DNA of 64,000 nucleotides from contig SEMN01000035.1 in the NCBI GenBank assembly GCA_005408345.1, positions 2,030,373-2,094,372 of the forward strand. Direction: 5' to 3'. The translations under genes were made by a program, and so were the position numbers. Under the pieces are notes generated by a model, which saw only the letters and a list, made by a program, of their open reading frames with translations, ran no database searches and had not been told where the DNA came from. Positions 40,401 to 51,420 of the stretch are shown here, piece after piece. The stretch's first letter is position 1, and each line of letters opens with the position of its first letter. Source of the stretch: Macquaria australasica. Taxonomy: Eukaryota; Chordata; Actinopteri; Centrarchiformes; Percichthyidae.

Positions 40401-42917
40401 ATTACAACCATCTTGTCCCTCTGTTGCTCTGCACTGTGTCTCTGTTTAACTTTTGCTGTCACTTTGTTTTTGACTAATTAAAAGTTACATTTAAACAAAG
40501 GACAAAAAAACAATGGAAACTACTGGAAAAAACCCCCAAAAGGGTGCATGTTATTGCTACCCAAAAAATATAAAATATCAAAGATATATGTAGATTATGT
40601 ATTTAAAAAAAGAACAAGATTTCAAAAAAAGATATATATATAAAACAGAGGTCAAAGTCTTTTTTTAACATGTTCTATAGAATTTTCATTTTAACAAACA
40701 GAGAAAAAGAATTCCATAAGTTAGTTACCCCAATATATTATTTAAAAGCACAAGCTGCAGTGTGGAAGAATACTTGGGAAACAAAGAACAATCAGGATTT
40801 CTAAGTTGTTTTATCCGGGACGCAAACAAAACTGAAACAAAAAGTATGCAGATTAATAAATGAGAGTGCAGATGCTTATTTGTTTCTTTTTAGCAGTGGT
40901 GCCATTTTCCAAAAAAAAAGTCCAAAATCAAATGCAAGCACAAAACTACAAAACTCCTCTCTCAAGCTGTCACTTAAGATGTATTTGATTTGCATTCTTC
41001 TGCCAGGTGTGAGCTGAAATCAGGCTCAGCTGGATCCAGATACCATGCAGACATTTCTAAATACAAGATGTTAGTTTTGAACTGGGCATCATAGGAGTGG
41101 CTCCATTATTCACAGATAAAGCAGCTTTAGGATGCATGACTTCATACACTCTTGTCTCTGCTGTTCAGCTTAAAGACAGACTTTTTTGAATTAATAAATT
41201 AACACAAAGCTGTACTACATTATAGAAAAAACACAAATCAATTTTACCATTGATTTTCCCTTAAAGGCCACATGTGAGCAGACAATAAATATAAGGTAGT
41301 GCTGGAGATGCTCACCACTCCATTACGATGAGGAGACACTTCTTCCCCTGGTGCATGTTCTCATACAGGCTGAGTATTCGGACGATGTGGGGACCTCCGG
41401 AAACTCGCCAGTGCAGCTCAACCTCCCGTCTGGCTTTAGGAGTATCATACAGGATCTGCTCCACGTCACAAAAACACATATCAGTGAAATGTTTCAGATT
41501 TGTCTCAGTCAGTCACAGTCTCCAAGGCAGATGTACTTAATTGATTTTTAAAACGATTAGTTTGGCATCTTTGTCAAGAAATCAATAAGCACACACAGAG
41601 ACAAACACATGCCCTGCTGTGAAGACACTCACTGTTTACAGCACTATCAGTGGCCACTATTAAAGCCATTAATCTGCAGCTGTTTGCTAAGCAGTCATTT
41701 CTGGAGAGAAACGTTAAGAGTGAATACTTCGAGACTGCATTTAGCAACAAGCTTTCTCTTTAAAGACACAGTGCTGCAGCTGTGGTATTGTACACGGGGG
41801 AGGAGAGGATATCCTATTTTCCTAGACGTGCAGGCACATGTCCTTTTGGACATCACAAAGCAGGAAAAAGGCTCAGATGTGAATGTTTATATATGGTGTG
41901 ACTTTCCTCCAAAGCTGCAATGCACAAATCACAGCATTACCACTCGCAGAACAAAAGGTTACTTAAACAGTTAGAGCTAGCTCTTCACATTTCATCATAC
42001 CTTTTCGGTTGTGGCTTGCCACCAAAGACATCCCAAAGAAAACATGTGGAGGCACTCATGGGGCCTCTCTTCCTGTTTGTATTTTCTTAAGGCTTTGCTG
42101 TAACCCCACAGTCAGCTGTTTATTGACTTACCAATAAACAGCTGACTTACTCTGAATGTCTCAAAACTCCCATGTTTCCCAAGTAGGACTGTAAACATTT
42201 AATGAGCTGAATACTTGATGAGTGAAAAATGCAAGTTTTTACTTTTGTTAAATGTCAGAGACACAGATGGTGACGTTAAGTATTAACAGAGCAGATCACT
42301 GTCCACACAGCAATCATGGAAACTGTGTCAAAGCAGCCCAGACAGCACGTCACTGTCTGACGGACATGTCCACTGTCTGGGCAGCTCAGTAACTGAAACT
42401 GGCTTTCAGATTACTACCACATGCAACCATGGTTGAATTGATATTTCATCTGCGTCACATAACATCCACCCAACATCCCAAAGCCTCACAAAACTCCACA
42501 TTTTGGACAGATTTCCAGTACAAGACACCACTAAATGGAGGGGATCACAGAGAAGAAATGAATAATTGATGGGAGCTCTCTTTCTCTCCAGTGACAGCAG
42601 CCTCCAGAGGACTGTTTAGATCACACAGGATAAAGGAGTAGACAAACACACACCTTGAGGGCACACTTCTCTCCTGTTTTCTTGCTATAACATTCCAGCA
42701 CTTTGCCATTGATTCCCAGGCCGAGAACCTGGGCTGTGATTTTATAGTCATCTGTCACTGAATTTTTCCTGAACTCCAGATTGGAGTAAGCAGGTGGCTG
42801 GAGGTCAGTGAGGCCGCTGCCCAAGCTGCTCCCCAGGCTGTGGGAGTCACTGTGGTGCGCTGTCCTGTGCTGCGCAGTAATTGGATTTACCGACTGCTCC
42901 TCCTGGTTATGATGCAT
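37460..42917 (-). CDS. mapkapk3: MAP kinase-activated protein kinase 3
   Basis: Ser/Thr kinase downstream of p38 MAPK; family targets include small heat-shock and mRNA-decay proteins. Exons: 42917-42654, 41455-41316, 39829-39765, 39673-39594, 39485-39359, 39143-39068, 38917-38793, 38048-37963, 37867-37787, 37684-37460; 1269 nt, 422 aa (human 382). Visible: glycine loop LGLGINGKV, CALK lysine at 88, HRDVK (179-183), DFG Asp 202, activation-loop Thr 217 in QTPCYTPYY, APE. A hinge Thr-Pro lies in VVPPTPLHT. An export/autoinhibitory helix (MTSALATMRVDYDQVKIK) leads to basic NPLLNKRRKR, the p38-docking and nuclear-localisation segment. The C-terminal wording (YDQVKIKDL, NKRRK) favours MK3 over MK2, although the activation loop spacing is MK2-like. 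The tail extends 34 residues past KRRKR, longer than human. Start: first ATG in the exon; no upstream ATG in frame. Confidence 0.92.
38220..38660 (-). repeat. Interspersed fish repeat in mapkapk3 intron 7
   Basis: The block includes 'gttcaccagctagtctctaa', 'ggtgctgggcaggtagcgta' and 'gctgggagagatcagactga', which I recognise as a repeat widely dispersed in spiny-rayed fish genomes. It is non-coding and sits between exon 8 (38048-37963) and exon 7 (38917-38793). Confidence 0.5.
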
Positions 42918-44169
42918 GTTTGTTTGTTTTTCTGTAAAAGCCAACAGTGATGCAGAGCAAATCCGGTAAAAATATCCGGTGTCATCCTAGTTCATCCGCG
43001 TGCATGCAGAGGACTTTCGTACTTCCCGACAGAACATCTCGACCCACTTTGAAAAACTGCACGAGCAAAATGAGGTATTCAATCTATAAAACCTTCTTAG
43101 AGTACAGAAAAGGGCGGAGGTCTGAAATCGCACCGTTATGTTGGCATAGAGAACTTGAAAAGACGCCACCTGATCACTGGATGTATGTGTAGAGATAGTA
43201 AAAACGAACTAAATGACTGAGAGGAAAGAAAATGCTAAAGAAATCTGGTACCCCTGCCTGGTCCTCATCACGGTTATCTGCCTCTTCCTGCGGGGTACAC
43301 CAACCTCTCCAATTCCCTTACGTCAGCGCGGAGCGGCTCAAATTCATTTTTCTTAAAGGAACAACCACGCGTAAAGACGCACGGCAGGGTACCAGCGGCG
43401 AGAGCCAAAGACCAAATGCTGTAACCAGAAATGAATGTAATAAGTACATGGTTCATGTCCAGGGGCGCAGGGATGGAAACTAGACCCCTAAAAGAATATT
43501 GTTGTGTCCCCTTAATACAGTTTTTGTGGAATCTCTCCAGCTGTGGGAGAGTAGTACCCTCCTCAGCACATTTCATCTTGCGAAAAAACACTGCCCGTAT
43601 TAATGCTGAGCCACACAGACAGGAGGTAAACTGTGACCTGTAGAATGTCAATAAAGCCATTAACTAAACAATCAAGATGGCGTTAAGAGGTTGGGAGTGT
43701 CAGAGATCTTTCATAGGACGCCATGGCACTACCAGGGCGCACAAAGGGTGCTAAGAAATCATTCAAATCTGACATTAACAGCATGGCGCCGAGGTTGGCC
43801 TTATTTTTGTTTGTCTTATATGATTGTCTGTGCTCTTCTCTTTCCTTCCAGGACTACTGATATGCTTACGACCCCACAGCATTTGTATTTCATGTATTTA
43901 ATGGAAACATTTGCATTTTTATGGCTATGTATGGTCTGTCATCTGTGACTAAAACGTGGCTTTGGCATCCCATCAGAAGACCTTTCAATCTTTGCCTGCT
44001 GCTTCTTACTCTTGTTGTGTAGATCCACATTTTCTTTTCCTTTTCCCAAAATATAAAATAAACCAAAACTACATTTCCCCACCATGAAACCTGTCATTGA
44101 CATTTTAACTAACACTATTGGACAAATTATTTTTGTAGATTATTGACATACAAATGACTCATAAGGGCT
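42918..44169 (-). promoter_or_regulatory. mapkapk3: mapkapk3 5' flank
   Basis: Region upstream of the mapkapk3 start, up to the uroc1 3' end. The part nearest the gene (about 42950-43430) is GC-richer and probably holds the 5' UTR and promoter; the exact start is not visible. The rest has short open frames on both strands and no recognisable gene. Confidence 0.35.
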
Positions 44170-44175
44170 TTTATT
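44170..44175 (-). terminator. uroc1: Polyadenylation signal, uroc1
   Basis: AATAAA on the - strand about 320 nt after the uroc1 stop codon. Confidence 0.5.
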
Positions 44176-44491
44176 ATTTACACAGACGTGTAGTTTAATT
44201 TTCAGCACAACAAAATAAAGAATATATTCTTGCAGATTAAATTATTAAAACATCCAAGCACAATATTGTAGCCTACACTTTGGATTCTGTGTATTCCTGG
44301 CAAACAACTTATATAACAACATTGCCACTGATTCATTAACTAGTTCTGACTAAATGTTTTGCAGGTTACCTTTGTGGGTGATTTCTACAAGTCTGCAGTG
44401 TGTAATATCAACAGCTGGATACGGCCTGATTCAGACACGACTGAAGTGATTACAGCTTTGCTAACCTTGTTAACCTATGCTAAAGTGCTGA

Positions 44492-47400
44492 CTAGCCCTG
44501 CAGGGCACGGTCCAGCACGCGCTCATCCTGTACAGCAAAGGGCATGGTGACACGCAGCTGCCTGTTCTCCTCCATGGTGCGCTGGATGGTCTCATAGGCG
44601 TTGGAGTTTCCAGACCAGCAGCGACGAGCCACCTGCAGCACACAGAAACAGATCAGAGCCAGCGATCTCAGCACGTCGTAAACAATAAGTGAGGCTGCCA
44701 TCTATCACGCCGCTCTTCTCTCTACACTCTCACCCCGTTGGAGACGTCCCAGTTGAGCATCAGACTGGCGCGCTTTGCTGCCTCCTCTGAGCCGTCCAGT
44801 AGCAAACCAAACCCTCCATTCATTACCTCGCCCCTGTAGAAAAGAGGGAAAGTAACAGACACACTGACTTGGTGACAGATATGTATTAATGAAATATATG
44901 GCTTTGATGAATCACGATAACCATTCACACATATTAGTATTTACTGGATGACCAGCCAGCCTTACCAGCCAACACCACCACCGTTGTGCAGGGCGACCCA
45001 TGTGGCGCCCCTGAACGCATCACCGACAAAGTTCTGGACCGCCATGTCTGTAAGGGGGAGACATTGTGAGCTGCCACTTTGAGTTTTTGAAATGATTCCT
45101 GCAGTGTTACTGGTTTATATGAATGAAGAGAGACAGGAAAGCTGGGAGAAAGGAACAAGGTTATGAGTTTGCGGGCAAAGCAAACCTCAATCACAGCTAC
45201 TGTATTTTTATGTAACTCTGGAACAGATTCTGCGTGGGCTGTAGTGCTGCTCCCTTATGTTTGATCATCTGTCACAATGTCTCCACTCCCAAGTCAAGTT
45301 AAATTACATCATTTTCCACAGAACAAAGCATGAAACTGACAACACATGATGAATGTCACAGTGTCTTTGTCCTGTGTACCATCTGAGCCACTGGTTTCCT
45401 ACACAGAGAAGAAAACCTCCAAACCAAGCAACGAGTGCTCATCATGTGTTGTTAGTTTTAGGCTACAATTGTTTGTAGGCAGTCATCATTATATCAGTAT
45501 GATGTAAAAACAATTTGCAGAGACTTAAAACTTGCTTGAGGTGTCTGGTAATGCAGTTAAACCGGTTTGTTTCTGTTAGTCTAAAATAGACAAATTGTCA
45601 TATTAAACTGCAGATTCAACTTGAGCTGTAGTGAACATACTACACACCTGCACAGAAGGCAGATCCATCATACACATTAGAGGTTTCTCTGAAGGGGCTG
45701 TCGGTGCCACTAACGTCATGATGGTCTCTGCTGATAACCACGGGAGCCTGAGCAACAGAACAAACATGAGACACTGTTGAGACCCCAGTGAAAACTTGAT
45801 ATCCTGCAGACCGCAGTAAACATGAAATAATCTTCTTAGCAGACAATTTATCCTCTCACTGAAATTCTTCCATCAGCGATAGCCCGGTTGATAGCCAAAG
45901 CAATGCAGACTCTTCCTCTCTGGTCAGAGTAGAGGATTCTGGCTTGGGATCCCACAACCTAAACAAAGTGAATACACAGAGGAAATCAGCTTATTTGCAG
46001 CTCAATAAGAGAGAGCAAATGCAGGCGTTGGTTGCTGAGAAAGTTACTGACCATTTTGTGTTTTCCAGCCTCTCTGATCCAGCGGATGTTGTCATTGTAC
46101 TGCTGTCTGATGCGATCAGTCACATTGGCACTAATTTCCTCCAGGACAGTAGCAGCAATATCGTCCGTTACAGTGAGATCTTGGGGGTCGCCAGATGTGC
46201 ACACCCAGCGAAACGGACCAAAGCCCAAAGAGAAAATGTCCCTGTGGGAAAGGCAGAAGGAGAGAGAGAGAAATCCCTGAGTATTTTTCGCAAGAAGAAA
46301 AGATCTGATCACAGTTTATTGGTCTGTTTTTTTTATAGACTTCTCCTCCAGCTCTGTTACAGGATCAACACTAGATTGAATAAATTAGAAAATGTCTCAC
46401 CCCATAATGTGCTGGACATAAGAAGGGTAACGAAATTCTGTTGCTCCTCCACCAACCTTTTCTACCTCTGCTCCTATAAAAACAAGAAACACAAGCCTTT
46501 TTATTGGTCTGACATGGACTGAATGATAATGATGACATATTCTGAGTGTGTAAGTTGTGCAAGTGTTAAATTACTGACCAGCTCTCTGGGCCTCCAGGAG
46601 AAATGCGTTGCCATAGTCCCAGAAGAACAAACCAGCATCAGACAGCTTGTTGATGGCCTTAATGTGTCTCCGGAGGCTGTGATCGTACATTAAACACACG
46701 TTATTTCAGCTTAATAGAGCCATATATTGTACAAAATATACCACAGCAAAAGACCATCTGTGTGATTAATTTGACCTTTCTTGGACCATGGTCCGGAAAC
46801 GATTAGGATCAGTCGACATGAGCTGATTCGCCTGGCGGAAGCTGAGCTGGACTGGGTAGTAGCCTCCGTTATATGGGTTGTGAAGGGAGGTCTGGTCTGA
46901 ACCCAAATCCACCAGGAGCTGCCCAGTCCTCTCATACTCCAACAGCAACCTCTCCCTGGTTAGAGAGTTAGAAAAGCAGGATTTCAAGAGTATGTAACAA
47001 AATGTGGCTCTTTCACTGCAGCTGCAGACTTGTGTCGTCGTGTCTGGGTAGCAGAGAGTTTTCACCTCTCACTCACCACAAGTCTACAATGTTGCCATGG
47101 TAACCCAGACTGAGGGGAGTCTTGGAGGTCCTGGCCTCTCTGAAAGACACAAAATCATAAGAATTACAGTATCTTACAGCAGAGAGATACGTCATTGTTG
47201 TGGGATACATCATACCGTCTTTTCTGTGGGATTTGGGTACCTTCTCCCTGAATTTGGAGCAATGCTATACCATATAACAACAGACTGCCCAGGTAGCAGT
47301 GGTGTATTATAAAGTACATTTACTCAAGCGGTGTAAAAATTTGAGGTACGTGATGACCTTATAAAATATGATACAGTGGTGTAGATTAAACTACCTGACA

Positions 47401-50400
47401 TATAGTTATTAAAAATAGCACCATCTTGACCTATGGCAACAATAAACATTAAAGAAATAATTTGACATTTTGGGAAATACGCTTATTCAATTTCAAAAGT
47501 GTATTTCCCAAAATGTGTAACTTTTCTTTTAACACTCACAGGGGCCATTTTTCTACCTTGAGTACTTTTACATTTGATATCTTCAGTACATTTTACTAAC
47601 AATACATATGTACTTTTTCAATGCAGGACTTTTACTAGATGGAACTGACAATATGATGTCTCACAGTCATACAGAGAAACACACACACTAAATGTTTGTT
47701 ATATAAAGACCCTCATGACCATCGATAACAGATAAATGGAATTGTAATGGTAACATTACGTTTTGCCTTTGTTACCTGATGCGTTTAATGCAGTGCTCCA
47801 TGCTGCTGGTGACCTCCATCAGCCAGCCCTGCTCATGTCTCTTCCTAAGAGGAGCCTCATCCACCTACATAGAAATCAAATTCACACAATCACACTGACA
47901 CACTGTACTTATAGTGAGCATTGACGGGAAATGACAGGATACCAGCTGACCTCTGCAATCACGCCAACACAACCGGCAATGACGGCAGCTTTAGCCTGCG
48001 CTCCACTCATGCCCCCCAGGCCGGAGGTCACAAAGACGCGTCCCCTCAAGTCACCAGAGCCCAGGTACCTCCGGCCGGCATTCAGCACAGTCAGCTACAC
48101 AGAAAAACACAAGGAAACTGATAAAAAACAGGAACTACAACATACGTGTACACTAATTGTTATGATTTAAAGCAGTGGTTCCCAACCTTTGACAAAAAGC
48201 AAAAAACATCAAACACTAGAGAAAAGTCTAAAAAAATAAGTATAATTTGTGTGGAAGAATTCGTTTTTTTGTTGTTTCTGACATCGTTATCATGTCGTGA
48301 GACTAATCTTAAGACCTCTTGGTGGCCCTGGCCCTGGCCCTCAGGTTGGGAACCACAGTTTAAACGTTTTATTTCACAAACCATAGTGCCATGAACAATC
48401 CCTTGGGGTCCAATGTAGCAGTAGCTGCCTGCTGTCATTTGACCGTACCTGAAAACGAACAAACAAAAGAACACAGATTACATCAAGACATCTGCACCCA
48501 CATAAGAGGCTTAATATAGCATCATTGTCTTCTTGATAAACAATAATGGAGAAACCAAATAACAGTATAAAAAGCACCTTAAAAAACTTACATTGACACA
48601 CCAAGGGCAAACATCTTTTCATACTGCTCTTTGGAGGAGTAATTTGGAATAACCTGAGTGATTAAAAAAATAAAAATAAATTAAATGAAGTGAGTATGTT
48701 AGTACACAGGGATGTGAGTATCAGTTTATTAAATCAGATGTGTGTTGGGCGGTTACCATGCCGTTGGTGATGATGGCACGAGGTGAGGAAGGCAGGCTGG
48801 GGAACAGGCCCATGGGATGACCGCTGTACATGACCAGAGTTTGCTCCTCGGTCATCTCACTCAGGTAATGCATCACCAGGCGAAACTGCACCCACACACA
48901 CACAAATCATTAATATTCATCTATTTAGACATCATACAATACATGAACACAAGCTTACTCAGGGCTTACCTGGGCCCAGTTACTAAACACCTGTCCATTC
49001 CCTCCGTAGGTGACGAGCTCCTGAGGGAACTGAAGGACAAAGAAGAATGAAGCTGTCATCGAGGCAATCAATTAAACAGAAGACTTCACACTGAGATTTG
49101 GCGAGCTTAGTTGCCACGTTAATACAAGCTGTGTTGGAGGCTCACCTGAGCGACTGCTGGGTCCAGGTTGTTCATGATCATCAGCATTATGGAGGCTGCT
49201 TGACGTGTGCGGCATGGGTACTGGTCTATGGGGTACGCTCTGAGGAAACAGAGGGAAACTCACATCACTGTTGTGGTTGAAACGAAGAAAAAAACAGACA
49301 GTACCGTCTAAAAGCGAGACTGTGTAACTTTTGCTGAACAGGAGCCACTGTGGCCACAAGTTTTAATTACAGGATGACACTTTGAATTTCTATTTATTTC
49401 TGGAGAGGTACGGTGTGTTTACTTGTCGTTTTACTTTGTGGTACAACTATTGATATGTTTATCTGAGGTCGTGAAGTCAAGCTGAGCCCGGCAGTGTTTG
49501 CTAATCCAACATTAGCCAACATAAACTACTGGTCATACCAGAGCAGTAAGGCTGCAGCAGCAAAGCCCTATAACGTGTTGAATTGAATAATTTGTGCATT
49601 TTACTGCTTATGAATTCAACTTTTTATTTGTAACAGTAAGACTGTGTTATTTCTTCTTTGAAAAGTTACAACCTTGTGTAAATGCAAAAGGCTTGGTGCA
49701 CATGTTATTCAGCAGGAATGATCATTAAAGCCGTACTGACAGATATATCAGCAGGTCATTCATTATGTTGCATTAAGAAAGACATGTATCTGTGTTCTAG
49801 CTTTGTTCTATCTGTTGTTTTAATTTATTATTTATAAGAATTTCATTTTCAGTTAACACAATTACAAAACTCATCTTTCATTTACTGTTACTGTCTTCTT
49901 TAATAATAAAGTTTACAGGTCAACAGTAAAATAATCTGCCTCAGCATAAATCTTTGTCCTAACTTCATAACCCAATTTGAAGGATTATTTTTCAAAATAT
50001 TTAAATTAATTGTATGTGCAATATACAAGCCGATACATATTTATCACATTTATTTTACTCTCAAATATCAATATGGACATTGGCCTAAAAAAATACCATA
50101 TTGGTTGGGCTCTCATCGTCAGGTTGCCTCACCTCATGCGTAACGTGGGGCAGAAGCGGTACATGTAGATGTGCCCGTACTGCCGCAGCTCTTGAGCAAA
50201 TTCGGTTGCACGTGTTGCGTGGTGGGAGGGGGGGAAATAACGCAACGCATTTCTCAGCGCCAACTAGAGGGAGGAGGCGTTTACAGTAGGTTAGTGAATA
50301 CACACAGTACAGCAATCAATGCATAATCAATGTTACAATAAAATCAGATAGATGAGCTGACCTTTTACACTTTTAGGCTCCTGCTAATACTGTCTCTTTA

Positions 50401-51126
50401 AATTATTGACTGAAGCCTTTGTTCTAACTCTGGGCAATCATTTGAGGACCTTAGAGAATAATCAATTTTTCAGGGCAGCCCATGAGCTAACAATGGTGAT
50501 GCAATAAGTCAGAGTACACAGCATGGCATACTAGTTGTGCTTCCACTGACACATTTAAGCAATTGTCTGACATGACAGTGAGCTGTAACCTCCTTTAGAT
50601 CACTCACATTACTTCATGATAATGTCTTTCCATACCATCAGACATATATCTTCATTATAGAGTTTTATTCACAGAAAGTATGTTGACTTGTTATAGTTGA
50701 AAAGCACAGGTGTACCTAATGACATTAATGACTGTTTTTTTTACATTTAGGTGTGAAAGTAAGGTGTGCACAAAATGGAATGCAGCCATAATTAATGTTA
50801 TAAGTTACACCTGTATTTAAGAGGTTGAAATGTCCATCATGAGGTCTGTTGTGTGCTTAAAATAAAATGCTACACTTATGCTGTTGTGCACTCTTAAGAC
50901 TGATCATAAAATGTAGCTGGATAACTGATTTACAAATGACTGAGCGACAAAGGTGATTAAAATTTTGAATTCGCAGAAATTGTTTGCATATTTTACTCAC
51001 CCGCTCCTCCTCCGCTGTAAGGTTGGGGGTCCGCATAGGTGCATGTGGCACAACGGGGTCTCTTCCCAGGTTAGGGGGCAAAGGGTCCAGGGGTAAACTA
51101 CTGCATATCTCCTTTAAAGAAGACAT
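44492..51126 (-). CDS. uroc1: Urocanate hydratase (urocanase)
   Basis: Second enzyme of histidine breakdown: it hydrates urocanate to imidazolone propionate in liver cytosol using tightly bound NAD+. Exons: 51126-51001, 50263-50133, 49239-49146, 49029-48970, 48885-48757, 48653-48592, 48448-48382, 48094-47951, 47864-47776, 47139-47077, 46955-46776, 46676-46579, 46473-46401, 46241-46052, 45958-45860, 45747-45648, 45047-44966, 44833-44734, 44632-44492; 2028 nt, 675 aa (human 676). Landmarks: YGGNGQVF, GLGGMSGAQ in the NAD region (248-256), FRWVCTSGDP, RDHHDVSGTDSPFRETSN (from 542), and ALHNGGGVGWGE. There is no frameshift or missing block, so the gene appears functional. The start ATG gives MSSLKEICSSLPLDPLPPN, matching the vertebrate N-terminus pattern. 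Confidence 0.97.
47297..47655 (-). mobile_element. Degenerate hAT-like repeat with a nested hairpin
   Basis: In uroc1 intron 9. The outer sequence carries the landmarks of the 54814-55301 family in reverse order ('cagtggtgtattataaagta', 'gtagattaaactacctgaca', 'cacaggggccatttttct', 'atgcaggacttttactag'). Its middle is interrupted by a hairpin at 47465-47516 with 20-bp arms (19 of 20 paired) and a 12-bp loop. The arm begins acattttgggaaatac, the word that opens the repeat at 58032. So one repeat family appears to have landed inside another. Confidence 0.6.
48173..48358. mobile_element. 186-bp hAT-type MITE
   Basis: Ends are inverted repeats: left 'cagtggttcccaacct' and right 'aggttgggaaccacag', perfect over 16 bp. 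The CAGTGGTTCCCAA start is typical of non-autonomous hAT elements in vertebrates. Flanks share TTTAAA on both sides (48166-48171 and 48359-48364), an imperfect 8-bp target duplication. It lies in uroc1 intron 7, ends just upstream (in transcript terms, downstream) of exon 7 (48448-48382), and stays outside the exon. Confidence 0.75.
49320..50100. other. uroc1 intron 2, no further feature
   Basis: AT-rich intron sequence without a recognised gene or RNA. The first 250 bp, with 'tgctgaacaggagccactgt', may be an old repeat, but I cannot place it. Confidence 0.3.
50697..50820 (+). mobile_element. Diverged relative of the MITE at 12754-12900
   Basis: Shares the 'aaagcacaggtgt' start, 'taatgacattaatgac', a 'ggaatgcagccat' core and 'acacctgt' at the far end with the 12.8-kb copy. 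It lies in uroc1 intron 1. Non-coding. Confidence 0.45.
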
Positions 51127-51420
51127 CCTGTTGAGTTTTTCCTGTCAGACACTTGAGCACAGACCTGGAGACTGAAGGCAGCGCTCACTCTCACTGCAAA
51201 TGGTCCTCTGTGGAGATAAAGACTGTGTACTTGTGAAGATTTGAGGGCGATCACTCTTCGCCTTATTGTCTCATTGGCTTTTTGGTCATCTTTGCCCTTC
51301 GCAACCCACCAATGGTACGGCACAGATGGAAAAGGGTGTTTGGTAATTATTGATCCCCAAGGGAGTTTGAAGTGGCACATGCTTCAGTGGACAAACACTG
51401 CCACGGACCTCTGACCCCTG
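51127..51420 (-). promoter_or_regulatory. uroc1: uroc1 promoter with candidate HNF1/HNF4 sites
   Basis: Within 300 bp upstream of the uroc1 ATG, read on the - strand: a DR1-type half-site pair GGGTCAGAGGTCC (51417-51405); an HNF1-like palindrome ATCAATAATTACC (51354-51342) matching most of GTTAATNATTAAC; an HNF4-like AGGGCAAAGATGACC (51298-51284); and a CCAAT word near 51275. Such a cluster is what one expects of a liver-restricted enzyme gene. The motifs are seen by eye and short, so individual sites may be chance. No clear TATA box. Confidence 0.45.

Noticed and set aside
45944..46522. 192-aa + strand open frame
   Set aside because: Antisense shadow across uroc1 exons 13-15.
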